NCBI RefSeq assembly: GCF_037975245.1
Contig: NC_092581.1
Span: forward strand, 8,548,303-8,612,302
From: Apostichopus japonicus
Taxonomy: Eukaryota; Echinodermata; Holothuroidea; Aspidochirotida; Stichopodidae
Reading direction: 5' to 3'
DNA length: 64,000 nt
The translations under genes and the position numbers were made by a program. The notes beneath the pieces are model-generated. The model searched no databases and was not told the DNA's origin. It saw only the letters and a program-made list of their open reading frames with translations. Below are positions 23,311 through 34,829 of this stretch, in pieces (positions within the stretch are counted from its first letter, which is position 1; the number at the start of each line of letters is the position of its first letter).

Positions 23311-24961
23311 GTGCTTAGAGGCAACTTACAAGGCCTGGGAAGTGTCATTTCCAGCGATCTGGGCAGGGTTGGCCGGTTTTTACCGGGCGGTTTTTACCGC
23401 CCCGGTAAAAACAAGTTTTTTACCGGTTTTTACCGGGAGGTTTTTCCAACCTATAAGTGGGAAAAACTGGGAAAAACCGGGAAAAACCTCAAATTATATA
23501 GAATTCCTAAAAATTCATGTGGAACTTGTGGAGGAGCATAGAATCTACAAGAAAATGGCATCTTATGGTAGGGGGTTGGGTTACATCCAAAGAACAGCTA
23601 TGATCTATAACTTGTGAGTTTACCGATTAGACTATTATAAATAATTCAAATAAATAATATATTGGATGCTCAAATCAACCAACTTTATTTTCCTATCGAG
23701 ATGCATAATTCCATTATCTAGAGAATGGACTCGTATCAAACTGTTGGTGCCTCCTAGGGCTATGGTTCGTCATATTATACATGCCACATTAGTCCGCTCA
23801 GATCCAAATGATGATTCACATCCAAGAACGATCACTTCATGTCTGCGATAAATTGTACTCTGTTCACACTTCGCACTGTACTATGCTTATATTGCTTTTA
23901 GGCACTGTACTAAGTGACTGTTGTGACATCAACTAATTTGAGAATAAGTAACAATTGGAACAGTTACTTGTGTTGTTGATACTCCTGCCTCTTCAGTATA
24001 GCCTATACACAGGAAGTGCCCAGTATCACCTCACCTGTCCACCTCAAAGTGTTTAATCACTCATGCATGAAGTTGTATAATAATTGGACCATGTTTGCAT
24101 CAAGGTAAACAGTTTGGTTGTGTGAATGGCTCCATAGGGCCAATGTGCGTTTAATACTTTAATTGGGCCCATGTGCCTTACAAAGTTTCAAAGCAGTTTC
24201 TATTGAGCCCCCTGGATTGAAGTTCACCTCAATAGACTGTTGCCTACTGTATTAATGGAATGAACTGTCTGAGCACATATTATATTATTATATGGTTCCT
24301 TGTCCCTTTGAGGCTTTGGATGCCATGGTTCGCCACTTCGTTCTATCCTCCGCTGTTCATGCCACATAATAGACCTGAAGAATTTAGGAGGGGTGAATGT
24401 CCCAGTGTAGACCTATAATGGTTTGGGCAATAGGCAATGCATACTGCTAAAGAGATCGTGACAGAATAACTATACATGTGCAATACGAAAAATACTCTTT
24501 TTTCCACAAAAAGTAGAATAAGAATGTGATAAAATAGCTCAAAATGAAGCTAAGAAACTCCCATATTCAATAAAATATGCCTGTCATGAAACAATATTGT
24601 GCCTACTGATGACCCTGCATTTTACGGACAATTAATACTAGTTTTCGAGACGGAGGCGGTTTTTACCGGTATTTACCAGTTTTTCCCGGTTTTTACCTGG
24701 TTTTTACCGCTTAGTGGGAAAAACAGGTTTTTTCCCGGGAAAATGCCAACCCTGGATCTGGGAGACATTTTCGGCCAAAATTTGCTTGTACGCTTCGCGC
24801 TAACAAATGGTCCTGGGTAGTGCCATTTCCAGCGATCTGGGAGGCATTTTCGGCCAAAATTTTCTTGTACGCTTCGCACCAACCTATGGTGGCGCTACGC
24901 TTAGATAATTTGCCTACAGGCTTCGCCCATCCCTTGGCAAATTCCTCGCTACGCGCCTGTT
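23311..24961. repeat. Older GC-rich repeat family, interrupted by a hAT element
   Basis: The core (GTCATTTCCAGCGATCTGGG, then ATTTTCGGCCAAAATTT, CTTGTACGCTTCGC, and GGTGGCGCTACGCTTAGATA) is present twice here, with the first copy split at 23363/24754 by the hAT insertion and the second intact at 24820-24910. The right border reads GCTACGCGCCTG at about 24950-24960. Related cores occur at 17270-17370 (inverted), 25540-25630, 26250-26340 and, inverted, 49515-49610, so this is a common family in this genome. Confidence 0.75.
23364..24753. mobile_element. 1.39-kb hAT-type element with perfect 8-bp duplication
   Basis: Ends CAGGGTTGGCC on the left and TGCCAACCCTG on the right. The flanking 8-bp direct repeats GATCTGGG (23356-23363 and 24754-24761) are perfect. 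Subterminal regions on both sides are dense in GGTTTTTACCGG and GGGAAAAAC words in both orientations. Internal frames show no hAT transposase or dimerisation motif, so it is non-autonomous. Confidence 0.93.
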
Positions 24962-25314
24962 CGAATTTGTAACGCAAACAGCAGATATCACATCATATCA
25001 GTGAGCATGAAAATGGCGTTCCAGGATGAAAAGCCTCAAAACTGTCCGACTTGCCTGAAAAAATAACCAAAAATTTTCGCGCCCGAGGCGCGCGTTCAAC
25101 GTGTTCATGTCAATATCATATAAGCAAGCATCGGTTATTACATCGCATGCCATCATGTACCGTACGGTCCGTTCAAATTGCGCAGTATACCGCGGGATGC
25201 TAATGTAATTAACGACATGTCTCATGTAGATGTATAAAAAGCATGGAGGTCCAATTATGTCAAAACTCTCTTTTACATTAGTAATGGCGAATTAGGGCCT
25301 GCACCCCCGCCGCG

Positions 25315-25692
25315 CAGTGGCGGAGCCTCCATATGGTCAGGGGCGGATCCCCCCCCCCCCTGACGGACTCAAATGGACTGCTGGCGCCTTTTCAGCTCTT
25401 TACCACTTTTTAATTATTCTAGATTATTGACTTTTTTATTGCGCTCTCATCTACTTATTGACATTTGTCACATTTTGTTGGTGTACTTGGCGATGACACC
25501 TTATTCTTCGTTTATCTGCAAATTAGCCAGGCCCGGAAAGGGTCATTTCCTGCGATCTAGGGAGTATCTTTACTCAAAAATTTTCTGTACGCTACGCGCC
25601 AACCAGTGGTGGCGCTGCGCTTAGATAGTGTCGAAAGCGCCCCTTCAGACCATTCTCGCCACTCCTGACCAATACCCCTAGCTCCGCCACTG
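25315..25692. mobile_element. hAT-type MITE, 378 bp
   Basis: Ends CAGTGGCGGAGCCTCC and CTAGCTCCGCCACTG. Flanking 8-mers CCGCCGCG (25307-25314) and CCGCTGCG (25693-25700) match at 7 of 8. It contains a copy of the GATCTAGGG...GGTGGCGCTGCGCTTAGATAG core and a C-run at about 25351-25360. Outside on the right, GCCTCCTACGCCTATG looks like the end of an older enclosing element. Confidence 0.85.
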
Positions 25693-25700
25693 CCGCTGCG

Positions 25701-26584
25701 CCTCCTACGCCTATGTGTGTAGTGTTCGGTTTCGGAAATATCTGCTATTTTTTCATTTCCGAAACCAAGTTTTATAATAGCCGTTATAACAGGTTTTAAT
25801 ATTTCTACACCAATAAATTAACTGTGTCTGAATTTTCGAAAATTTCTGACCAACATTCTACATCACACTTCCCTCTACTCGTGCAATTTTGACCGGTCTG
25901 TTAGGGGTTGAAGGAAGTTTTTTCTATATTGGTTGTCCATAGATGAAATTTTGTACAAGATTATGGGTATGTTTTGAAGTGAGTTTATTCACGAGAAATG
26001 TGAATTTTCAAATTCTGAACAAATATGGGGCTTAAAACCTTGAAAAGTGGGGCTGACGGGTATTGTGGGCCGCGACGTAGAATCACCTACAAAAGCAAAG
26101 ACCCACAGGAGATGCGATCAGGTCGAACATGATGTGTGCCGGGTTGACAATCTTCAAAAAGGTTATGGATGGAAAAAAAAACTATTAGGAAATACTTGGT
26201 TCTCAGGCAAAAAGTGTACATCTGGTTGGTTATTTCAAGCCCGAGAAGTTCCGTTTCCGGTGATCTGGGGGGTTTCAAAACAAGAAATTTTCTTGTACGC
26301 TGCGCGCCAACCGATGGTGGCGCTCCGCTTAGATAGTAATTCGCGCCCCCCGGGTTTGAAAATCCTGGATACGCGCCTGATTATATATCTTGGCATATGC
26401 AGATAATATAACCGGAATAACTCGCATGTATTCCACATGAACAAGCTGCTGCAGAATTTTGTGTAGTGTACACAATGCGAACAATTCAAACTTTTGTAAC
26501 AATATGGAGCGTATTATACTAAAAATATTACATACTGGAGATTTCGGCAATATATCATGGTCTCCAATTTTCGATACCCACATT
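25701..26584. repeat. Repeat-derived stretch with another copy of the GC-rich family
   Basis: 26240-26390 carries the family core (GTTTCCGGTGATCTGGGG, CTTGTACGCTGCGCGCCAAC, GGTGGCGCTCCGCTTAGATA) and ends in CTGGATACGCGCCTG at about 26368-26380. The rest of the stretch has no supported gene. Confidence 0.6.
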
Positions 26585-26880
26585 ACCGTAATTCGGAAGT
26601 AAATACAGGACTTTCTTGCGTTCTCGGAGGCTAACTGGATCCGTACAGGAATTAAAAACAGGATTTTTGGAACTAAATTTTGGAACGATATTTAAAATGT
26701 TTGGAACTAAATTCAGGAATTTTGGAACTAAATTCAGGATTGTCGGAACTAAATACATGATTTTCGGACTAAATACAGGACTTTCAGAAAGAAACTCACT
26801 ATACATGGAACTAAATTTATGATTTTCGGAACTAAATTCAGAATTTTTGGAACTAAATTTTCTTGCGTTCTCAGAGTGAT
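26585..26880. repeat. Degenerate ~27-bp repeat GGAACTAAATTCAGGATTTT
   Basis: About ten irregular copies of (T)GGAACTAAATT(C/T)AGGA(T)TTTC. The minus-strand translation shows the NLVPKILNLVPKI pattern this produces. The array is bracketed by CTTGCGTTCTCGGAGGCTAA (about 26607) and CTTGCGTTCTCAGAGTGA (about 26860). Confidence 0.8.
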
Positions 26881-27540
26881 TGAACTCATAGCGAAACCTG
26901 TGTAGATCAATGAGCTGCTTATGACAACCCTTTGTCCAGATAGTGAGGCTCTCTGCCCATTTTGTAAGTAGATTTTGTTACAAGTTAGATTAGGCCTAGT
27001 CTTTTTAGTATATGTATACATATATTCAATGATATATCTAGTTTTTAAGTGATGTAAGCCAAAGTATTCATAATAAGTTAACTTTAAAAGTTTTCTAAGC
27101 CACACATATTCATCTAGGTAAAAATACTATGTAGGTGATGTAATACACTTACATTTTCATAAATAGATTAGTCATGTAACTTGTCTCAGCTACAGATATT
27201 CAAAGATACGCAAAACGTATTTCGTATGTATTTTAAGCCACAGATATTCATAGACTCATCTATTATTGAGGGGATGTAAGCCACAGATATTCATAGATAA
27301 TTATTTTTCGTATGTATTTGCAGGATTTTCGGAACGAAACACATGATTTTCTTGCGTTCTTGGAGGCTGATTGGATTCCACAAAGGAAAATAACTACATA
27401 ATTTCCTTGCGTTCTCGGAGTGAATGGATTCAGAAAGGAACCTGTGTAGATCAATGAACTGCTTAATATGGCAACCTTCTGCCCCGGATAAGGAGGCTCT
27501 TTGCCTATACGCCATACCGAACCAAACAATCAATCGGCGC
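26861..27540. repeat. Dispersed blocks CTTGCGTTCTCGGAG and TAAGCCACAGATATTCATAG
   Basis: CTTGCGTTCT(C/T)GGAG recurs at about 27350 and 27408, and CCTGTGTAGATCAATGA(G/A)CTGC at about 26898 and 27439. Between them, 27040-27310 holds diverged copies of the GCCACAGATATTCATAGAT minisatellite that is better preserved at 29070-29455. Confidence 0.75.
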
Positions 27541-27733
27541 CATTTTGATTTCCCTTGCCCTGGATACTTTCAAGGGATATCTTTATTTCCAATCTAAGTT
27601 GTGTCGGATTCTATTTGTCAATCGTGGTGATCGACTGATCTTTTACTTCGCTGGTCCGTGGTAAGTATCCACGGACAGTAAGGGGACCAAGTAGAAGGAA
27701 GGGAACAGATGAAGAAGAAAAACCGTGAGTAGG
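27540..27733 (+). promoter_or_regulatory. Possible first exon with GCGCCATTTTG motif and two strong donors
   Basis: CGGCGCCATTTTGATT at about 27534-27549 contains a YY1-like GCCATTTTG core often found near animal transcription starts. Downstream GTAAGT follows GGTCCGTG (27661-27666) and GTGAGT follows a short MKKKN frame (about 27727). The region is not obviously repetitive. No later exon could be linked to it. This is suggestive only. Confidence 0.22.
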
Positions 27734-29065
27734 CATTTTCTATACTAAATGTTCCGGATCGTCTTACTAACACTGGAAGAAGTCGCACTAAAACAATTTT
27801 ATTAACGTACATTGAGACCCCATTTGAGACCCATTCAAACCATTATCCAACAGACACGAAACAAAGCGTAATGAATTACAAATTCAAACGTAATAATAAA
27901 TATTTTTTTGTAATTCCAAACGAACTACCCATAGTCAAGATAAACCATTTATTCTATCGATAAAAAAAAAAGTGTACTAAAAATTCGGACTTATTTAAAC
28001 AATTTTTAAATATCTAATTACAATGGGAAACTAAACAAATTTAATCGATACAAAACGCGCTTAATTTCTTTATTTTATTCTTATTACAAATCCTCATAAC
28101 CTATCTCGCAGATAAGTGGATCAACTCAAACCAGCGATTAAAAGAAATATGACATTTCATTCACCTTCAAGAGAGAGCAATATTTAGCCCATGCCTCTAC
28201 GTTCTCTCCACGTTCTATAAATTTGAAAACCACAAATGTATCCATTATTTCCTTTGCCTCGTAGCTCACTTTATCTTCATCGATGATGGCGAAAAGAACA
28301 AATGTAGGATTTTATATACACCACTTTCCAATTTTGTTTACACAGCAAGCGCACGTTTGTAAAGATTTTATTGGGGAAAACATTATTATGTAGCTGAAGG
28401 CGCTACTATGACATTACACTTGGATTTATATTTCTGCAAAAATTTTGTTTTGAAATATCTCATTCATTAAAAGACATATTTTTCAGCGAAACAGTATATA
28501 ATTTTGCTTTCATGAAAGTATGTCGCTTGAGCACAAGCGTTCACCCAATTATCCACACCGTGCCTCGTTAGATAATATCTCAAAGAAATGTTTTATACAT
28601 TAGCTCGTTTGGTCTTACTCTCCCAACCACTTATATACATTACCTTGACATTCCACTATACCTTATCTTCCATTCCCGAAAAAGTATGACTTAGATATAA
28701 CTTATGCACTAGTGCAAAATAATTGCGAACGGAAGACCACGAAAGGGATAATACAGCCAGTGTATGTATATGTACAAACGCACTATACCGAACGGCAGTT
28801 CCATACCTACCGATGTCGATTCCATTATCGATGAGGTTTTGACGGTATCGCCAAAGAGAGACCATACCGAGGCATTCTGGAACCAGTAACACCAGCTACC
28901 CGATCCTGAAATTAGAAAATTGTCACTTTTCGGTGATGCCAGCATACAGTATGTTATCCAATTATCACAACCTTGTTTCACGCTTGTCACAAGTTGTATG
29001 TATTTATGTAAAAAAAATATAGGCATATTAATGCTCTATTGTTGTAGAGTATATATTGACAGATA
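27734..29065. other. No recognisable gene
   Basis: AT-rich, without complete transposable elements or conserved frames. The short ORFs on both strands show no family features. Confidence 0.5.
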
Positions 29066-29457
29066 CAACTGTTTTGTCAGTGCTGTTGGCCACATATATT
29101 CATAGATACAGCTGTTTTGTTGGTGTTAAAGGCCGCAGATATTCATAAATGAAACTTTTTTGTTAGTACTGTAGGCCACAGATATTCATAGATACATATG
29201 TTATACTAGTGTTGTAGGCTAGATACAGCTGTTATGTTAAATATATCCATAGATGGGGTATACATTTATGTTAGTAATGTAGGCCATTCATAGATACATC
29301 TAGTATTAGTGTTATAGGCCACTTATATTCATAGATATATCTATAATGTTTGAGTTACATGCCACATATATTCATAAATACAGCTGTTATGTTAAGGTTG
29401 CATGCCACAGATATTCATAGATACAGCTGTAATGTTTGTGTTGTAGGCCACATATAT
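29066..29457. repeat. ~50-bp minisatellite GCCACAGATATTCATAGATACAGCTGTTATGTT
   Basis: Eight to nine irregular copies, unit length about 40-55 bp, each with a variant of GTAGGCCACAGATATTCATA and GATACAGCTGT(T/A)(A/T)TGTT. The same unit, more diverged, occurs at 27040-27310. Confidence 0.88.
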
Positions 29458-29469
29458 GACAATAACAAT

Positions 29470-29762
29470 ATCATATATGAAGAAGAAGCAAGAAGAAGCA
29501 GAAGCAAGAAGAGCAAGAAGAAGCAAGAAGAAGCAAGAAGAAGCAAGAAGAAGCAAGAAGAGCAAGAAGAGCAAGAAGAGCAAGAAGAGCAAGAAGAGCA
29601 AGAAGAGCAAGAAGAGCAAGAAGAGCAAAAAGAGCAAAAAGAGCAAGAAGAACAAGAAGAACAAGAAGAGCAAGAAGAACAAGAAGAACAAGAAGAGCAA
29701 GAAGAAAAGAAGAGCAAGAAGCAAGAAGCAAGAAGGAAGAAGAAGAAGAAGAAGAAGAAGTC
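29470..29762. repeat. Long purine-rich (AAG)n/(AAGAGC) tract
   Basis: Nearly 300 bp of AAGAAGAGCAAGAAG-type repeats on the + strand with only occasional C. Every frame is open and gives KSKKSKK, EEQEEQ or ARRSKK artefacts. The complementary CTT-rich tracts begin only about 30 bp later. Confidence 0.95.
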
Positions 29763-29784
29763 ATTATTATGATTATCATAATTA

Positions 29785-31175
29785 CTTATCTTCTTGCTTC
29801 ATCTTCTTGCTTCTTCCTCTTCTTGCTTCTCCTTCTTCTTGCTTCTTTTTCTTCTTCTTCTGTTGGTCTATATTGGGGAAGAGAAAAGACACAATTTAAT
29901 ATAGTCCTTCAGCATTAAACCAGGATCATTGAGAATAGCCATGTAATTTAGACATGTCGAAATGGAAACCAACAAAACATATATGATAGTGTCATTGTCA
30001 TCGTCATCGTCAGTCTAAGTCATAGTCATTATTATGATTATTATTAATACTTATCTTTTAGCTTCTTCTTCTTCTTGCTTCCTCCTTCTTCTTGCTTCTT
30101 CTTCTTGCTTCTTCTTCTTCGTCTTCTTCTTCTTCTTCTTGCTTCTTCTTCTTCTTCTGTTGGTCTATATTGGGGAAGAGAAAAGACACAATTTAATATA
30201 GTCCTCCAGCATTAAACCAGGATCATTGAGAATAGCCATGAAATTTAGACATGTCGAAATGGAAACCAACAAAACATATATGATATTGTTATTTTCATAG
30301 TCAGTCTTAGTCATAGTCATTATTATTATTATGATTATTACATACTTTTGTAGATTTCAATGATGTTCAAGTTTTAATTCTGCTAACGTCACATGATAAG
30401 CAGGCTTCTTACACTTACGTGGATATCAACCGGTCTTTTAATTATGAGTATAATGAGAAATAATTACGTAATGTACGAATCAAATTACTGTGGGAATCAC
30501 TAACTCTGGGATCACCTACTGTAGGAATCACTTACTGTAGAAATCACTCGTCGCTTCCTCTTCTTCTTGTTTCTTCTACTTCTTGTTTCTTCTACTTCTT
30601 GCTTCTTCTTCTTCTTTCTTCTTCGTCTTCTTGGTTCTTTTCTCCTTGCTTATTTTTCTTGCTTCTTCTTCTTGCTTCTTTTTCTTGCTTCTTCTTGCTT
30701 CTTTTCTTCTTGCTTCTTCTTCTTCTTCTTGCTTCTTCTTCTCTTGCTTCTTCTTTTTTTCTTGCTTCTTCTTTGGAGAAAGAGAAAAGACACAACTTAA
30801 TAAGTTCTTAAATTTTAAAGTTTCTCCTGATACTCCTTCTTGCTTTTTCTTCGTTTTGCTTCTTCTTTGGAGAAAGAGAAAAGACACGATACAAGTAATT
30901 CTTTAATTTTAAAATTACTCCTGGTACTATGGATCTGATACAATCAGATAAAAACTTAGCAAGTAATTGATGAATTAAGAAAATCATAATCCATTTCTTA
31001 AGTCCTCCAGCATTGAACCAGAATCTTTGAAAATAACCATGAACTTTAGACATGTGGAAAATGGAAACCAACCAAAAATAAGATAACATAGCTTTAAAGA
31101 TTTCAATGATTTTCAAGTTTTAATTCTGCTCACGTCACATGATACGCAGGCTTCTTACACTTGAGTGGATATCAA
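29785..31175. repeat. Serial duplication of a CTT-tract plus unique block
   Basis: CTTCTTGCTTC tracts at 29785-29865, 30060-30160, 30550-30775 and 30825-30870 are each followed by GG(G/A)GA(A)GAGAAAAGACAC. The first two copies continue with CACAATTTAATATAGTCCT and AGACATGTCGAAATGGAAAC. The last continues with related but diverged sequence (AGACATGTGGAAAATGGAAA). The block GATTTCAATGAT(G/T)TTCAAGTTTTA...TGGATATCAAC occurs at 30353-30430 and 31098-31175. So a several-hundred-bp unit has been duplicated at least three times, with loss of parts. Confidence 0.85.
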
Positions 31176-32016
31176 CAAGGTATCAAAACCAACCATTGGC
31201 CCCTCATAACTTGAGAACCGGTTTTCTGATTGAAGCGGGAGTTGGTTTTCTCTATAGAGCACAAAGAGATCTATTATATACCAAAATATTGACAAAGTTT
31301 CTTTGTTTTGCTTTGTATCTTCTAAAATGAGCATATTGTTCAAGATTTGACCTTACACCTTTTGGCTCGAGATTTAGTTTGACACGCTGATTCGAAACAG
31401 CAACAAGACAATTCTGTACAACCATCCTACTGTAACTGTACTAAAAAAACAAAACCTTGACCTCTGATTACTTTGCACACGAAGGTCGCACAGGGGTCAA
31501 CCATGGACAATTTTGATCGGAAGGTTCCTTTGAGATCCGATTATGGCCATGAAAATGCAAATGACCAAAGAAAACTAGTATAGGTCACCGGATGTCAACC
31601 TGGTATCAAACGTCACCTAGATGTGGGTCGACTACTGGATTACAATAGCGTAACGATCCTGTGCCCCCATTCAAAGCTTGTCTCAAAATATTAAGCGCAT
31701 CAGACTTTTGCACTGGGGGTTGTTGCATTTTTAATATTTTGAATTTTTCGACCCTAACTGACCCGTGGAGACCTTTGCGGGAACCAAAAACAATAGGGAT
31801 CTTCCTCTCACTATGGGCTATGCACCCACCAAGTTTGGTCATGTTACATCATTTTCTTTATTGAGATATCGTGAACACAAGCCAAGCGTCACATACACAC
31901 ACACTCACGCCAACTTGACTGCATAGGTTCTTTGCTTCGGATACGACAGATACGACACACACGACAGTGATGACGAACTATAAATTGCATATTCTGTAAT
32001 CGTGTACATGTTTGAT
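31176..32016. repeat. Probable dispersed repeat, no gene
   Basis: The stretch ending CACCAAGTTTGGTCATGTTA, TTGAGATATCGTGAACACA and CACACACACTCACGCC (31825-31912) matches the style of a dispersed repeat I recall from several marine invertebrates. This cannot be verified here. No coding sequence recognised. Confidence 0.4.
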
Positions 32017-32560
32017 ATATTTTACAGTGGACATTTTGAAAATCCAAAATGACCGCCCTACAAGCATCTTTTCAAATGTAAACATTAATTTTTAGTTTCC
32101 TTATGCTATAACCTTTCCAAAAATGTAAAGGTTTGAAGAGCTACCATGATTTTGAACGAAAATGAATAGGTTTAGTAAAGTGTTTAGGGTAATTAGGGGC
32201 AAAAATAGAACAAAATATGTATTTTACAGTGGCCATTTTGAGAATCCAAAATGGCCGACATACAAACATCTCTCAAAATGTAAACATTGATTTTTGGTTT
32301 CCTTATGTTATAACCTTTTCAAAAATGTATAGGTTTGCAAAGGGACTAAGATTTTGAACGAAATATAGTAGGTTTAGTAAAGTGCTTAGGGTAATTAGGT
32401 GCAAAAATAGAACAAAATATATTTTACAGTGGCCATTTTGAAAATCCAAAATGGCCGCTATACAAGCATCTCTCCAAATGTAAACATTGATTTCCTTATG
32501 CTATAAGCTTTCCAAAAACGTAGAGGTTTGATAATCTACCATGATTCTGAACGAAGCATA
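32017..32560. repeat. ~200-bp tandem repeat, about 2.7 copies
   Basis: TTTTACAGTGG(A/C)CATTTTGA recurs at about 32022, 32222 and 32422, giving a 200-bp period. Each unit contains the short palindrome CATTTTGAAAATCCAAAATGG and TGTAAACATTGATTT, and the first two end GGTAATTAGG(G/T)GCAAAAATAG. The third is shortened by a deletion near 32490. Confidence 0.92.
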
Positions 32561-33620
32561 ATTTATTGATATAGTGAAGTGAACCTGACAATACGCCAGG
32601 AAAAAAATTCTAGACCAGTTGCCTTGGAACAGCACAGTAGAGTACTATGTATTACTGACAGACCTCTGAACAATTTGTAGAGCAAAATAATAGACATGTT
32701 ACGCTCGCTATTGAATTTGAAGGCAGTGAACTTCCAGTTTAAAATTTTGCACGCTGCAAATCCTGTTTTTCTCTTGCGCCAAGGAGGATATCTGATTTCT
32801 ATGCCAGTACGCCGAGTAACATAAATTTTATTATTTGCCACCGTACGCAAAGACCTAAAGTAAGTTCCATGCACAAGATCTTCATTTCAGAATGCACGAA
32901 ATGCAGACTTGGTTGTAAGTTGGGATCATTTAATAGTGCGTACATGTTTACCAACATAACCTGACCATCAACACTAAAACCAACTGCTTGTTTGCCTACA
33001 ATAATAACAAAATAAAAACAACAAAATCCTATAGAATTAAAAAGAATTAAAATATTTGCACAAATTTCTAAACCCTAACCAGTGGTATAATAAAACCCCA
33101 TGTAAATGTTTTTAATGAATAACCTAAAGACAGGTTCGCCTTATTAAATCAAACCATAGGTTGTAACATACTGCATAGGCTTGGCTATGCTAGTTAATCT
33201 GACGTCGGTGCACTTAGGCTACTTTTAATAGTTTTGTCTTAGCGTAGGCTTGCCTAACCTAGGCCGACTGCCACACACATAAACTTGTAACAATACATTG
33301 AGCTATACAACTATAACTTAATGTTACAAATACAACTTACAAGTGCCTGTGGTGCCAACCGGTATTTGTCGTTAAAATGCCTAAGGCTAGGCCTAACATT
33401 GGGGTAGTTCACGATAGTAATAAGGCTAGATAACACTAATCACTCAACTGCAAACTAAGTGATCGATAATCTAAATTCTACATTTTTCCATATGACAAGC
33501 AATACATACCATTCAACAAGGCTACTGCCTGTCATTTTCTGCTGATGTGATATTTTCATACACGATATATGTTACTGATTTTTATGAAAATCGGCGCTCA
33601 ACTTCCGAGCGTCTTCCGCT
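32561..33620. other. No recognisable gene
   Basis: A 103-codon minus frame (32563-32874) has no family features. The rest is AT-rich with AGGCTA words. Confidence 0.45.
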
Positions 33621-34040
33621 CCGGCTCTAATTTAGAATCCGTACCATTCGACTATACCTAGCTAGCCCTAATTCCTAACCCTATCCCCTACTTCCTAACC
33701 CTAATTCCTAACCGCTAACCCTATTGGTACTAATTTAGAGTCTGTACCATTCGAATCATTCACGCGACGCACCTATTCACTGACTGTTATTCTATTCATC
33801 ACTATCCCATTCACTATTATCCTATTCATTGTTATCCTATTCACTGTTATCTATTCACTGACTGTTATTCCCATTCATATGGTACGGATTCTGAAGTTAG
33901 GCCACCTTGGCCATCCTAACCCTAATTCTATTGGTTTGGGAGACAGAAACCAAGCCGGATTATACAGTTGTTATTCAGCCGATTCGAAGTAAGCTTTCCC
34001 ATTCATATGGCACGGATTCTAAAGTTAGGCCGTTTGTTCA
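33621..34040. repeat. Inverted-repeat block with CCTAA-rich and CTATTCACTG repeats
   Basis: GGCTCTAATTTAGAATCCGT at 33621 and a copy at about 33727 are inverted relative to GGTACGGATTCTGAAGTTAGG (about 33882) and GGCACGGATTCTAAAGTTAG (about 34009). Between them lie CCCTAATTCCTAACCCTA repeats (33666-33725) and about seven copies of (C)TATTCACTG(A/T)TTATC (33770-33875). This looks like a MITE with internal simple repeats. Confidence 0.7.
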
Positions 34041-34083
34041 AACAAGAGGATATTACTTATTCCTTTTTTCCCCATGATATTTC

Positions 34084-34818
34084 AGAATTATGGTAGATTT
34101 GAAGAAAAACAATGGTCTGTTAGAGTTGCAATGGTCTCCAACTGAAAATTCATTGAACTTCAAAATGCCTTCCTTTTATGTTATTCGTTGCAAATTTGTT
34201 ATTGGCCATTTATATAAGTAACATTGTCTGCAATAAAACATTATTACAGGTTGCACAAGATTATTTTTTCCCCTGATGAAGTCTTCTCAAAATCTGTGGG
34301 CTGTGTGGGATGCAATGTTTATTCCAAGTAGTGGAGATTTATCCACATCCATGACTGATTCATCATATTCATACATGCAGGTGGTTCAGTTCCATCAACA
34401 GATATCATACAGCCAAACAGTTTCCAAAAAAGAAAGTCAAGTATGCGGCACCATAATGAGGCTTGTAACAAGAGGAATTACGAGAGTTTTCAGTGCAAAG
34501 CTCTTGAAAGAGCTTTAACATGTTGAATTTCCTCACATTGTCTACATAGGAATTTTCGCTTTTCTCTGTGATAATCTCGCTGTTTAGTGTCCGGCAATCT
34601 ACACAGCAAATGTGAATGTTAGGGGTAATCTTAAATTAATCATGACTTCATTTTAGACCATCCACTGGTGTTCCAATGAAAGATTCCAAATGAGTTGTAT
34701 AGCTCGGCAGTTAACTTCAGATGAAACAACAACAAAAACTGTGAAAAGGAGACATGTTTGGATGGTGCCATCTCATACTTTGGAACTACTGGAACAGATA
34801 ACTAATATATAAAGAGAA
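34084..34818 (+). pseudogene. Possible degraded coding sequence, family unknown
   Basis: Four neighbouring + strand frames read as plausible protein but in different frames: MVDLKKNNGLLELQWSPTEN from about 34089; RLHKIIFSPDEVFSKSVGC after a TTATTACAG acceptor-like site (about 34249); SFQKRKSSMRHHNEACNKRN near 34420-34490; and SCIARQLTSDETTTKTVKRR with HVWMVPSHTLELLEQITN near 34690-34815, following a TTTTAG acceptor-like site at about 34658. Stops or frame changes separate them. Composition is balanced and not repeat-like. It may be a decayed host gene or transposon ORF. I recognise no family. Confidence 0.28.
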
Positions 34819-34829
34819 GAACAGCTTTT

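Noticed and set aside
26555-27105. Minus frames with NLVPKILNLVPKI
   Set aside because: Product of the ~27-bp GGAACTAAATTC repeat.
29350-29899. Long KSKKSKK, EEQEEQ and LLFLLFL frames
   Set aside because: All frames of the AAG/CTT tract are open on both strands, so these are low-complexity artefacts.
30567-30906. Frames rich in FLLLL or KKKQEE
   Set aside because: Same cause: CTT-rich tract read in different frames.
33650-33730. True telomeric array
   Set aside because: The CCCTAA words are irregular and interrupted by TTCC; it does not form a continuous telomere repeat.
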